From Melastoma dodecandrum (lineage: Eukaryota; Streptophyta; Magnoliopsida; Myrtales; Melastomataceae), in NCBI GenBank assembly GCA_029817715.1, contig JARUPY010000602.1:2745501-2809500 (forward strand): 64,000 nucleotides of DNA, in the 5' to 3' direction. This document shows positions 1 through 12,200 of this stretch, piece by piece. The stretch's first letter is position 1. Each line of letters begins with the position of its first letter. The notes below the pieces were generated by a model. The model saw only the letters and a program-made list of their open reading frames with translations. It searched no databases and was not told where the DNA came from. The translations under genes and the position numbers were made by a program.

Positions 1-2894
1 GTAAATCTTCTTGTTGCAACTCCTGGTAGACTACTTGACCATCTTCAGAACACAAAAGGTTTTATATACAAAAACTTGAAGGTAAGATTCATTCTCGTTG
101 GAAAAGTAAACAATTGCTTCTGTTATGGTGGTCTCATTGGAACTTTAAAAAGCTTCTTCTGCTATGGAGTTATTGTTATTAGTTATGAAAGCATGATCGG
201 TTTGATGCCTTTGGGAAAGGGAAATAGAGAGGAAAGGGAAATGCTGATCAAACATTTTTTTCTTGAACTAATACGACAAAATTTAAGACTTTTTACTCCA
301 TTTTCTGCATGTGAGTTTTCAAAACAGGTTGTTTCTTAGGCCACTAATTGTTGCATCCATTATCATTGATTTTGATCTGTTCAGTACTTTTAGTTCTGGG
401 CATGATGTAATGTAGCGTCTGTTTTCTGTTTCCCCAAGGGATGACCACAAGTTAAATGACATAAAGCTGATCTCAATTTAGAGTGTATGGCTTAATAAGT
501 GATAATTGATTTATTGTAATTATATCGCTAAGCTGATTACCAGACGAGATGAAACCCTTTGTTCCTGGATGTATCATTATAATTTTCAGGAGTCAGAGTT
601 TAAAAATTCTTTTAAGGTGAAAACTTAAGTTTGAGAGCTTGAAAAAGTAAAGATATGCATAGCAACGGTAGCATGAGTTTGAGCACATTTCTCAGATCTA
701 ACTTTTTGGGTTGTGTGCAGTGCCTTATAATAGATGAAGCTGACCGGATATTGGAAGCTAACTTTGAGGAAGAGATGAAACAGATTCTCAAAATCCTTCC
801 TAAGGTACTGAAATATATTACAACCTTCAACAGAATATATTGTTGAAACAATGGAGAGAATTCTGAATTGAATATTGGGCACTGATAGGATAATACTAGT
901 TTCTTCCTCTTGATGACTTGATAATTTCTTAATAGAACGAATATTTTTCCTATTATTTGTCTTTGGAGTATCTCTTGCTGATTGGGTCCTACTTGAATAT
1001 GCAGAAAAGGCAAACAGCATTGTTTTCAGCTACTCAAACAAGAAAGGTTTGTCATTTCAGAATAAGCACATCCTTATAGACCATCTGCATTATCTGCAAA
1101 AGCTATGTATGGCCCATCTTGAATTTTACCTCATCAATGATGGTAGGTTGAAGATATGGTGCGATTGTCTTTTCAGACCAAGCCTCGTTATGTCGGTGTG
1201 GATGACGACCAGAACAAGGTTAATATCTTGGATTTATTTATGTTAGTTATGGACCAAAGAAAACAATCTTCACAGTTCCTTTCATCTTTCAGTTAACTCT
1301 GTTTAACAATTTCCATAGGCAACAAATGAAGGCTTACAGCAAGGATACTGCATCATGCCCAGTGCAAAGCGATTTATTCTTTTGTACTCATTCCTGAAGA
1401 GAAACCTGTCAAAGAAAATAATGGTTTTCTTCTCTTCATGCAATTCAGTGAAATTTCACTCTGAATTGCTTAGATACATTCAGATAGACTGTCTAGATAT
1501 CCATGGGAAGCAGAAGCAGCAGAAACGAACCACCACCTTTTTTGACTTTTGTAAGGCAGAGAAGGGAATTTTGCTTTGCACTGATGTAGCTGCTCGTGGG
1601 CTCGATATTCCTGCTGTGGTATAAATCTGAGTAATTTCATAGGTGTCCTTATGTTCTATAATACCTATTTTTCTTCCCAATTAATTTTGATATGTTTGTC
1701 TCTTTATGCAAATATATGATTATTTGGTGGCTAATCTACTTGATGTTGCTTTACTCATAGGACTGGATTGTTCAGTATGATCCTCCCGATGAGCCTAAGG
1801 TGTCATACAATTTATCTGTGAAATGTTCATCCTAATCTTTATCTTCTAGAGTGACCCTTCATGTTGATGGGCTGTTTTCAGGAATACATTCATAGAGTTG
1901 GTAGAACAGCTCGAGGGGAAGGTAGCAAGGGAAACGCCTTGCTCTTTTTGATTCCAGAAGAGCTTCAGTTTCTTCGCTATCTCAAGGTACGTTGAGCATA
2001 TGTAGTTATACAGCTTCTAGGATGAAGCATCTGAAAATGTTGTTTCAGCTGTATACAACCTTGCGGACTTTCATTGGGTAAACGACAATTCTTTTCTGAA
2101 AGTGAACACAGGCTTCAAGAATGAAGCCATTAGAAAGTATAGAGAGCGTTTTCCTTTTCTTATTCTATTTGATGAGAATGTCTTGGGGTTTTTAGAAAAT
2201 AGGTTTTCTTTCTGTGGCATGCAGGCAGCGAAGGTGCCCGTGAAGGAGTATGAGTTTGATCAAAAGAAGCTTGCAAACGTGCAATCTCACCTGGTACTCA
2301 TGCCGTTGTTTGATTTCTAGAATTCACATGTTTATCTTTTAGTATTACCACTGTCTTAATTCTTTAATCATGCTGCTGCTTGTATGATCAGGAGAAATTG
2401 GTTGGCAACAACTACTATTTGAACAAATCAGCAAAAGAGGCCTACAGATCCTACATTTTAGCATACAATTCACATTCCATGAAGGACATCTTCAACGTCC
2501 ACCGGCTTGATTTACAGGTTTGCCTTCTATAGAATCATGCTCTGACAGCATTCCTTTTTTTTTCTTTTACTTTTCGTCCAGATTTTATGCTAGCTAAATG
2601 ATATATAACCCCAGTAGCATGATTGCTTGGACCATATTATCTATGTTCTTACTCCTGTTATTATAGCTTTTATTTTATTCCTTGAACAAATCGTGAGTCT
2701 TCATTGGCTCTTAACCGGGTCATTTCAAGCAGGCGGTCGCTGCTTCTTTCTGCTTCTCGGGTCCTCCAAAGGTCAGTCTCAACATTGATAGCAGCGCATC
2801 CAAGTTCAGGAAGAAATCGCGTGACGGGTACAGATTTAGCGATAGCAATCCTTATGGGAGGCAGGGCATAAAGGCAACAGCCGACAACTCGTAA
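1..2894 (+). CDS. DEAD-box ATP-dependent RNA helicase, RH27/RH51 (DDX18/Has1) type, 5'-truncated
   Basis: Has1/DDX18-type helicases act in nucleolar large-subunit ribosome biogenesis. Exons read 1-81, 721-804, 1005-1046, 1177-1218, 1319-1618, 1761-1799, 1882-1986, 2225-2293, 2392-2517 and 2733-2894, all with GT-AG introns and a stop at 2892. Visible motifs in order: ATPGRLLDH (Ib), [10 protein letters not shown] (DEAD box, motif II), LFSATQTRK (motif III), [12 protein letters not shown] (IV), [14 protein letters not shown] (V) and [12 protein letters not shown] (VI), followed by the family-typical NVHRLDLQ stretch and a basic tail ending near NPYGRQG. The Q motif and Walker A exons lie upstream of the window. 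Oddity: between exons 3 and 4 the usual ten or so residues after motif III (a V-x-D-L/F-A-R-L-S-F type segment) are missing, although the reading frame is kept. I cannot separate the RH27 from the RH51 orthologue. Family call is very secure; functionality is not. Confidence 0.92.
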
Positions 2895-3414
2895 GATAAT
2901 CAACGCAGGAAACCTCTATCCTTTATACCACCTTCATGTGTGCAAGTTTTGAGTTTTGACAAAAAAAATGTATCCCTTTAGCGTAATGAGGACTACATCC
3001 CCATCCAATCTTTCTTGGGGCACTTAGATACATCATAACCTTTTATTTAGCATAAGCTTTTAACCATATAGTATATCATTCATTCATCATATCATTATAT
3101 TCAAATGAAAGAGCTGAGCAGGCAGGTGCATAACTTCACTCTTTAACTATTTCTGCCAATTGCATTTTTTAGGTAAAATATACGTTTATCGCTTCTTTCA
3201 GTCAACTTTCCGTTTTTTCAATAAATTAGTTTGTTATATAATTTTTTCACGAACTTTTGTTTTTATTTTGATTTTGACCATTCTTAAATTTCTTTTTGAA
3301 AAAACCAAACAAGGCCATAATATAACATTTCAGTAGTCGCATCTTCTAATATAACATTATTCGATTTTGCGTATTTTCTAAGCAATTATTGTCCAAACAT
3401 CCAAGTCACTTTAT
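2895..3414. other. intergenic, AT-rich
   Basis: This is the 3' flank of the helicase gene. It is AT-rich with short polyadenylation-like stretches, and I see no coding potential or repeat in it. Confidence 0.6.
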
Positions 3415-3570
3415 GGGGAGAAATTATCAGATTTATCCTATATTTTTTGATTTATTTCGTACTTTAAAACGCTTCCAATTAATATATGTACTATGACTGT
3501 TATATCCAATACATCCTCCGTTAATAGACTCAGTAACGGAATTCTATGTGGAGGGGAGTGGACATGACGC
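3415..3570 (+). repeat. left arm of long inverted repeat
   Basis: This arm pairs with 4561-4710 in inverse orientation. Shared blocks include TTTTAAAAC, GACTGTTATAT, TAGACTCA and GTGGAG, with scattered mismatches and small gaps. Confidence 0.65.
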
Positions 3571-3602
3571 GGTATGCTCCCACCACTGGTCCTCTATCTT
3601 AA

Positions 3603-4322
<720 letters not shown>

Positions 4323-4560
4323 CCATCTTTTTTGGTGTTGGCTACTATGGTATGTTATTGTTACATGTCGTTTTCCTTTTTTTATGTGAATTTGGGAGGT
4401 GGAGAGAATAAGGCTCGGATTGGATTGGAAGTAAAATTGGGTGGATGGAGGGTGATAAAAATAAGATGCAAGAACATATGATGTCAGCAAAGTCCTCCCA
4501 CCTTCGAATCGCAAAAGTTATAACGGGAAGGGGTGTGAAGGTGGCAGTGAACGGCGTTAA

Positions 4561-4710
4561 GTCACGTCACTCTCCACGTATGATTTCGTTAATGAGTCTA
4601 AATAATATATTGAATATAACAGTCACATGTCTTATTTAAAAGTGTTTTAAAATACAGAATAAATAAAAAAAAGATGACCATAATACAAGATAAAATTAAT
4701 AATTTAACCA
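4561..4710 (-). repeat. right arm of long inverted repeat
   Basis: This is the reverse-complement partner of 3415-3570. The inner end (CACGTCACTCTCCAC) and the AT-rich outer half both align, with indels in a T-run. Confidence 0.65.
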
Positions 4711-4930
4711 AACTTATATATTTTTTTTTTAACATGAAACGCTTGAACATTAGACTGACTCCCCTAACTATGTGGTTAGAGTATAACAACCTCTGTCATG
4801 CTAAATATGTTGGAGGGGGGGGGGGGTCATAGTTGAAGTGATGCAGGGGTTGATCCCATGGGGAGCAGCATCAGCATAAGGTGATGTCGTGATTGGGACT
4901 CTGTTGCAAAGACCTGGGTTGCCTCCTCGG
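4711..4930. other. intergenic with poly-G run
   Basis: A homopolymer run of about a dozen G lies near 4814-4826. I see nothing else here. Confidence 0.5.
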
Positions 4931-5600
4931 AGAATCGCCACCCCATTTTGGCATTAACCTCTGGTGGGAACTCGTGCTGTCCTGTCAGGCTGTTCCATTC
5001 AGATGAAGGGCACCGATGTGAGGCAGGAGGGACAGCGCCCTTGGTGGAGTTCCTGTTAGGAAATTGTTGCCTAGTCCCAGGTGTCTCGACATCCTGATAA
5101 TTGTCATGCTGTCGGGAATGTTCTTTCAGCCCTATGTTTGTGAGGTCGACTGATCTCAGGTTCTTGAGATTCCCCAGTTGATGGCCTTCAGGTCGCCTCT
5201 CAAGTTGGGGTTGTGGGATATCACCAACTCCTCGAGGAATGCCATGTCCTGTATAGATCTTGGGAGTCCGCCGGTCAGTTTCTTCTTCCCTATGTCTAGA
5301 AGCACCAGGGCCTTGAGGTTGGCGAGTTACCCAGGGACCGGCCTCCTTAGGTTGTTACTGCCCAGGTCAGGAGCAAGGTTGGCCGTCCGAGCGACGAAGG
5401 GATTGAACCTGATCATTTGATACCATTCGTGTCAAGGATATGGAGACTCGAGTCAATCCGGGATAATCCCGTCGAACCCGCTTTCCGATATCACGAGCTT
5501 CTTGAGGTTTCCTAGTTTTCGAGCAAGACCAGGGACTGAAGCCACTTGAGAGGCTGCCGTGGATGGAGGGAGGGTCCGGATCAGTCCTGGGTTTGATCGG
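4930..5600 (-). pseudogene. leucine-rich-repeat protein relic (PII-2-like LRR)
   Basis: On the minus strand several LRR units can be read but not in one frame. In order they are: LGNLKKLVISESGFDGIIP near 5500, a broken unit, LANLKALVLLDIGKKKLTGG, LPRSIQDMAFLEELVISHNP and NLRGDLKAI around 5190-5330, then LGLGNNFLTGTPPRALSLLP and HIGALHLNG near 5000-5090. These follow the plant LxxLxLxxNxLxGxxP consensus. Their order and wording resemble secreted LRR proteins of the PII-2 (Piriformospora indica-insensitive 2) group, but that subfamily is a recollection-level match. In-frame stops and at least two frame changes show that it is dead. No start codon, signal peptide or flanking exon is preserved. 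Confidence 0.65.
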
Positions 5601-6157
5601 AACTCTAGGGCAGTCAGTCAATTAGTCAATGAGCCTCCCTTGTTTCCATTTCGTCGCCGGTTTTAGCCGATTCTTTTCTCCCCGAGGTTAGTGGTAGTTT
5701 CAATTAGGTTCATTGTTTTAGGTTAGTGATAGTTGGTCCAATTTGATTTAGGTTAGTGATAGTTAGTCGGATTTAGGGATTTGGGTAATTCTTAGGATTA
5801 CGTGAGGCCTCCCTAATATAAGATGAAAGTCACGGTTTGGGACAGCTAATAAGTGTGTGTGGCCTCCCAGATCCAACCACACATAAAAAGGCTCATTTTG
5901 GTCTTCTCATACTGGATTCTTCATTAGCCACCAGAAAAGATGATTACCACTTTTAAACTGCAAACCGTTCCCTGTTTCTGGCGGCAATCACAGACTGCCT
6001 TATAAAGGACATTGTCAAGACACAGATCCCTAAATTCAGTTGCATCAACTTTACAAGGCAAAAACGAAAGGCTAATGATACCAGCATTCACTCAGATTCA
6101 CCAACACGGGATGAGTCAAGGCACCCGGAACAAACAGATATTGTATCGGCATCTCGT
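5601..6157. other. intergenic, with short GGTTAGTGATAGTT repeats
   Basis: Three loosely spaced copies of GGTTAGTGRTAGTT occur between about 5687 and 5765. The remainder is probably the 3' untranslated and downstream region of the minus-strand SSB gene that ends at 6158. I see no coding sequence. Confidence 0.5.
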
Positions 6158-8945
6158 TTAGTAATAGCCAACCCCTTTCATTTCGGACTGGGCAGGGTGC
6201 TTGTAATCCCCAGCGTTTCCGAGGAATACCAACCGACCTGCAACATCATCGGAATTTTGAGAAAGCACAGATAGAAATTCCGATATACCAGACAGTTATG
6301 GTCACAAGTATTGATCCCTAAGCACAAGAAAACCACCAACAAGTGAAAACAAGCAGAAAACTACTACTAGGCCAATGAAGAGGTGCTCAGAGCCTCCTTA
6401 CTGGTGTCCACTTATGCGTTTCTTCCTTTGTTGGACAAAGAAAGTTGCTCTGAGATATATACGAGAAATGTAGGAACCATAAAAATGAAACAAAAGAAAA
6501 AACAACTTTTTAAAGAGGCAGGAACCAGCTTCCAAGCAAATTTTCATGATTGGGTCATTAGTTTACCCATGCTCATGATTTTCAAGACACCAAGAATGAT
6601 GAAAACGGTCGACTTCATGATTTTTAAAGAGGCAGGAACCAGCTTCCAAGCAAATTTTCATGATTGGGTCATTAGTTTACCCATGCTCATGATTTTCAAG
6701 ACACCAAGAATGATGAAAACGGTCGACTTCCGAAAACCACACAGTCTAAAGAATCTCTCGTTTCCGCTAAACCACAACAAGTCTTAATAAAAAGTCTGGA
6801 TAGGCAAAAAGTCTGGATAGGCCTTCCCATAGTTTTTCTTCAGAGCAATGATTCCTGCACTACTCTAACAGGAAACTGGAAAATGAGGACTCCATGATAC
6901 TCAAAGAGAAATGAACTGCGTAGAACTTCCCTGATTCATCATTTCGATGTGGTTCTCAACAAAACCAAAATCTAATATAAAACTTTCAGTCTCATTTGGA
7001 CATGGTGGAATAGCCCTCCCCCAACAACACACACAAAAACACACACCCGAAGGAAACTAATGTTACTGTGAAGCATCTCACGTACACATGCAGTAGATTA
7101 AGGCAACAATATGCTTGAACATTTACAATAGGCATCAATTACTTGATAGGATAAGCATATTAATTATTACGAAACAAGATAAATGTATAAACAGATATGA
7201 GAGGAACCACCAACCATTTCTTCGGATTGCAATCTCTCTTATTCGCCGAACAAGACCAGTGACAGGATCTGTAAAGATCTTGGTCTCCAAGTTCCCCTCC
7301 AAGTACAATATTGCACTGCACCAGTTGCAGAATGAGTATGATCACAAAAATCCCACAAAACATGCCAAAAAAATGTATAAGCAGGTCACTTTTAAGCTCT
7401 GGACTAGAACATAAACTTACACATTAATTTGAGCAAAACAAGATGCAATGTTGTTACCCGAAAAAAGAAGCTCGTTAGAGAATAAAACACCCGAAGATGA
7501 TGATATGGCCCATATGGGTGTCATATATGTATTCATCTATGTTGTCAAAAGCGCACTGGGCGCTCGTCTAGGTGCCCGGGTGAGGCAAGGGGGTGCCCTA
7601 GCGCCTCGCCATCCGTCAGGCGAGGTGTTCTTGCCTAGGTGCACCTGAGGCGCTCGCCAGAAACCAAGGCCCTCAGGTGCCATTTAAGGCACTCAAGTTA
7701 AACAGACCCAATACATGTAATTTTTCCTCCTTTTTTTAGGAACCCTAATCTGGTCAGCGAGAGCTGAGAGGAGAGACAGGCTTTCAAGGGTTGAGAGGTG
7801 AGGGATCAGAGGAGAGGGCAGGTTGGAGACGGCTGGTCGAATAGGGCGGATTGGTGAGGACTGATTGGAGAGAGCTAATCGGCATGGACTGGTCGGAGTT
7901 GGCTGGTTGGAGAGGGCTGATCAGAAATGGCTGGTCCGATAGGGTCGGCTCTTTTATCCCTTCAGGCTAACATCCTTGCCTGGCGCATAGTGCCTCCGGC
8001 GTTTTACAGGGCCAGCGCCTTAAGGGAGCCTAACGCCTTTGACAAAATAGTATTCATCCACACCAAAATTACTTTCTTGGAAATCAACACATAATAATCC
8101 AGACCAGACAACTATTTGCTTTCAATAGTTGAAAGAGAGCCTTGCACTGACCGCATCTTTTGCAGTCAGCTTAGAAATTTCGATCTCCAAAAGTCATGAT
8201 CAAAATAAAAGCTTTCCATGAGCAGCACAATCGGCTGCTAGCAAGGATAGACAGACTTGCACAAATGGATACACCCTTGATCGGGTACACTAAACAGTTT
8301 CAAGCAACTGATTTATAGCAAAACTAAAGAGCTCATCGAGGAAGGCACAGCCTTAACTGAGAAAAGAAAGAACAGACTCACCCTGGGCCGACATTTTTCA
8401 TGACAATTCCACCCAAAGGCTCTGGATAAACGGTGACACGATGCCACTGGACAGCGCATCTCTCTGCATACTCTCTGGGATTCTCATTCTGCAGCGGTCT
8501 CCTGTTGTTACGAATCCCACCCGTCCCGACTGAGAACAGCGTAACCACCTTCCCGCTCCTGAGCCTCTTCTGCAGAGGCGACTGCCCTACCTGACCTACT
8601 ATTATCGCCTAGAACAACAAACGAAACCCAGAATAAGCAACGCGGGGAACATTCCTCGAACTCTCTACAGCAGCAGGAACGGGGGGCAGCAACAAGAGTA
8701 ACCATCCCGTCAGAATGATTTCACCTCACCTTGTAGATCCCCATGTCAAGGCCGTTCTCGAGGGGGCGGTCGTAGACGACGCGCTGGGGAGCGGAGTCGG
8801 GGGCGGTGGGAGCTTCGTTGGCGTCGGAGAGGTTGGCGGTCGTGGTGGAAAAGGCGGCAGCTGTGGCGGCGGTGGAAGGGGATCGGAGGGAAATGGAGGT
8901 TAGGACCCCGGAAAGGAGACGACGGGAAAGGGGGTGCGCCGACAT
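6158..8945 (-). CDS. mtSSB: mitochondrial single-stranded DNA-binding protein
   Basis: This homotetrameric OB-fold protein coats single-stranded DNA during mitochondrial DNA replication and repair. Four exons join cleanly: 8730-8945, 8382-8608, 7215-7315 and 6158-6237, giving 207 residues, the normal plant length. Residues 1 to about 45 (MSAHPLSRRLLSGVL, rich in R, S, T and A, no acidic residue) look like a mitochondrial transit peptide. The OB-fold core begins near residue 73 with IIVGQVGQSPLQKRL. It continues with VVTLFSVGTGG, AVQWHRVTVYPE, LYLEGNLETKIF and IREIAIRRNGRLVFLG, and ends KGVGYY-stop, a characteristic plant mtSSB C terminus. Every intron has GT-AG ends. The gene is divergent from the LSM14-like gene starting at 9209. 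Two of its introns carry insertions or duplications. Confidence 0.95.
6507..6730. repeat. 114-bp tandem duplication in mtSSB intron 3
   Basis: Positions 6507-6616 and 6621-6730 are identical by eye over 110 bases, both opening TTTTTAAAGAGGCAGG and closing GGTCGACTTC. A four-base ATGA spacer gives a 114-base period. Perfect identity means a very recent duplication or an assembly artefact. It lies inside intron 3 (6238-7214), so the protein is unaffected. Confidence 0.92.
7538..8050. mobile_element. hAT-like MITE in mtSSB intron 2
   Basis: The element is about 513 bp with no coding capacity. Identical 8-bp direct repeats TATTCATC flank it at 7530-7537 and 8051-8058. Its ends are inverted repeats: TATGTTGTCAAAAGCG on the left and, in reverse complement, TATTTTGTCAAAGGCG on the right. 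Just inside the left end lie GC-rich short inverted motifs (GCGCC, CGCCTCG, GAGGCG). An 8-bp target duplication is the signature of the hAT superfamily. It sits in intron 2 (7316-8381), well away from the splice sites. Confidence 0.83.
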
Positions 8946-9208
8946 TTTCGAGTGCGCAGAAAGATTCGGGGCGGTGAGGGGCGGTCTTAGGGTTTCGGGG
9001 GTTAAACCCTAACGGAGGCTTAGGAAAGAATCTTTTTATGACTCGAAATATTTGTGTTGTGATGAATTGCAAATTACATCCCATTAATTACCTACGTAAT
9101 TAATTATATATCGATGTATTAACCCCGCAATAAACCCTCGTCTTTTCATCTTCCCCTCTCTTCTTCTTCTCCTCCTCCTTTCTTGAGAATAATTTCAATT
9201 CGATTTCA
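8946..9208. promoter_or_regulatory. bidirectional promoter with inverted telo-boxes
   Basis: Only 263 bp separate the start codons of mtSSB (minus) and the LSM14-like gene (plus). The interval contains TTAGGGTTT at 8987-8995 and its exact reverse complement AAACCCTAA at 9004-9012, eight bases apart. Telo-boxes are known in promoters of plant translation and cell-proliferation genes. A CT-rich stretch (about 9140-9183) precedes the plus-strand ATG and looks like a plant pyrimidine-patch leader. No clear TATA box serves either side. Confidence 0.7.
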
Positions 9209-12200
9209 ATGGCGTCGATGAAGTCGTCGTCGCCAGCGGCGGTGACTGAGCTGATGAGTCGGTGTAGTGTGGGGAGTGCGATTAGCATCACGTCCAATTC
9301 CTGCATGCGCTACGAAGGTGTGGTCGTGTCAGTCTCTCCGCAAGATGAACTCATCTGCCTCAACAACGGTGACGGTTTTCGGTTTTCTCTTCTCTTTCGT
9401 TTTTTGTTTTGGCTGGATTGACTGATTTCTTGACGGTTTCTATGATGCCGAGTCGTGGGAAGTTTGAGGGGTTGGGGTAATAGTTAAATATTCAAGAAGT
9501 TTTCTCTTGGCCGAACAGAGGCAATGGAACGGGGGTGTGATTTCAGGCTAGAAGTCATTGTGTCGAGTCTATCATGTGATGGATTGGCTCGTCTTCTTGC
9601 ATTGCCCGTTGAAGATGGCGGAGTGAACAAATCCGATGAAAAGATAATGACACATTGAATTAGCAATTAGGTTCTCAAAAGGATTGAGATTCTTTGCGTT
9701 AGTCAGATGGTGTAATGAGTCGTGGCTGGGGGAAGGGTGTTGTTTTAGGCAATTCATATTGGTAGATGCCGATGGAGTAGCTTTCCTTGATGTTCGTGAA
9801 TAACAGCGAGTTTTCCATCGATGCCTTGCTCCCTAAGGTGGGATATATGGTGAATAGAGAGAGATATGGATGTAAGGGTGAGGTAGATGGTTTAAGGAAA
9901 TCTACAAGTACGAGAGTGTAGGCAAATTGCTTTCTTTGCTGTTTGATCCTTGGATATGGTGTCAAGTTCATGGCACAAATTCATTCATTTTAAAGCATTA
10001 TATTCGTGCCTTCTTAAGCAGGCCTAGCTCGTCTCTGTGGAATTGTTTGGACAATTCAGGAGGAGGAGATGAGACATAAATCTGTGTTGGAAACGTTTTT
10101 ACAATCCTCCTGTTGTCATTGTTGAAGAATTTGGTGCATCTAGGTTGTTTGATGTATAGGAGGCTGTTTGTAATTGGTGACTCTAAGTTGTCTGTGCTAG
10201 ATCTGTCATTTATATGGGGAGAACTGTCTGATAACAGATCATTTTAGCAGAATTTGTGGTTCATTTTTAATACTGCTTCATAGAGATGAATTTTGCTTTT
10301 ATACTTCTGATGATGCTGTTAGTTTCTCCAATATTGTACGTGTTTCATATGTAGAAATCTATAAATAAAAAGCTATCTGGTAAGGCCTTTGAGCTGGGTT
10401 CTTTTCTTCCAACATTTATGGCAATGTACCGGAACATACTATCTTATCTTACTTGGCCAAGTGAAAAACTTGTGATCATTTAAGCAAGTGAACAAATTGC
10501 TATCATCTCAATGATGTCACTGAGTCGTTTCGAATCGTCTTCGTGGTTTGTTAGCTTTTGAAGATTTTGGGTATAGCTTTGGTTTCTCTAAGAGCTTTGA
10601 TACTTAGCAGATTCATTTTCTTCACTTTACGAATCATATTTGGCTTTTGAAGTAGAGCAATGTAGTAATATATACACTTCTCACAAGACTGATGGGTGAA
10701 TGGAGATCAATTTAGTTGTCACACTCCAAATTTGATGTCAGCAGTGAGATCTTTTGGGACTGAGGGTCGAAGGAAGGATAGTGCACTGGTCCTTCCTGAT
10801 GATAGAGTTTTTGACAATATACAGTTTAGAGGCTCTGATATCAAGGTGAGTAATTTGTCCGTTCTCAGCCCGTGAAACTGGAAAATGAAGTTCCACTAAA
10901 ATTACTAGATTAGACTGCGATTATTTTTATATCAGTTTTGTTGTCTTATAGTGAGTACATTCTTCACTTTTATCTCTTATCTTATCCCTTTTCCCTTCTG
11001 TAAATGGGTATATTAATGAGTTTAAATATATCGGCTAGAACAAAGGAAAAGTTTGCTTTCCTGGAAGATGCTTTCTGCCTCTAAGTCATGTGGAACATTG
11101 CCAATTAGGTTTTAGAATATGAGTATGGGATGAGAATTAATCTCTTATCTTATAGAAATGTAACATTGTAGCTGCATTTAGTAGAGACGTAGAGGGTAAA
11201 GAGACTAAAGACAACATATTTGATATCTTGCGTAGATCCTGAGGAAAGATTTTCATTCAAATTCAAAATTCTTGTATCATATGATGCAAATTTAGATTTG
11301 ATTAGATAACCTTATTATGTCATAGAATTGATGTAATTGGTTCTTTGTGGTGTTAAAGGGTTGACAATTTGCTATGTTGTTCATAAGCTCAATGAAGTAC
11401 CACCATGCACTTTTTAGATACTTTGCATATGGCTTCTTTGGAGAGAATATGCAATTTCCCCCCTTTCTGTTGGAGACAATAATGCAGTTTACCTGCATGG
11501 CATATACAATGTGTTTTCAGGAGTGGCGATTGCTCTCTGCTGCCCCGGCTGTCCAAGTTGTGGGTTTTCTACATGATCCTGCTATCATTCAGGTTTTCCT
11601 TTTCTTTATAGCCGCTGAAATAATTATAGAAGAAGTGGAAGCTTGATTTTGTTGTCGCTACATTCTATTGTGCAGTGTCATCCTCTTCATCTGGCATCGA
11701 CATCAGGAGGCAGTGCACAAGATATTGATTACTCGTATAACTGTGATTTTGATCTCAATAGAGGCAACGAGTTTACCATTGACGGAAGTATACCATCAGC
11801 TTCCTCTAAGCAAGCCCTGACATCATTTAGATCATCAAGCCTGTCCACAAATAATTGGAAACAGCCAATACAGGGAGTTGGTGGGATTTTGGGAGGGGTG
11901 ACTCGTGCTCGGCCACAGTATTCGTTGGATATTGAACCCTCTTCAGCAGAAAATAATTGGAAACGTACTATGCCATGTTCCAGTGATGATATATCCCTGA
12001 ATCATTCCCTCAGCTCTCGGGTTCCTCTTATCTCATCAACACCATTTCAGACTAGTTCACCTTACATATCACCGAGTCTGGCATCAGCACCTTTGACATT
12101 GGATCATGTTAACTTATCCCTTGATAAAATGCCCGCAATTGTTGCACTGGAGAATTTTCGAAGTCCTGGTTCATCATTTAGATCTTCAGGTACCGATACA

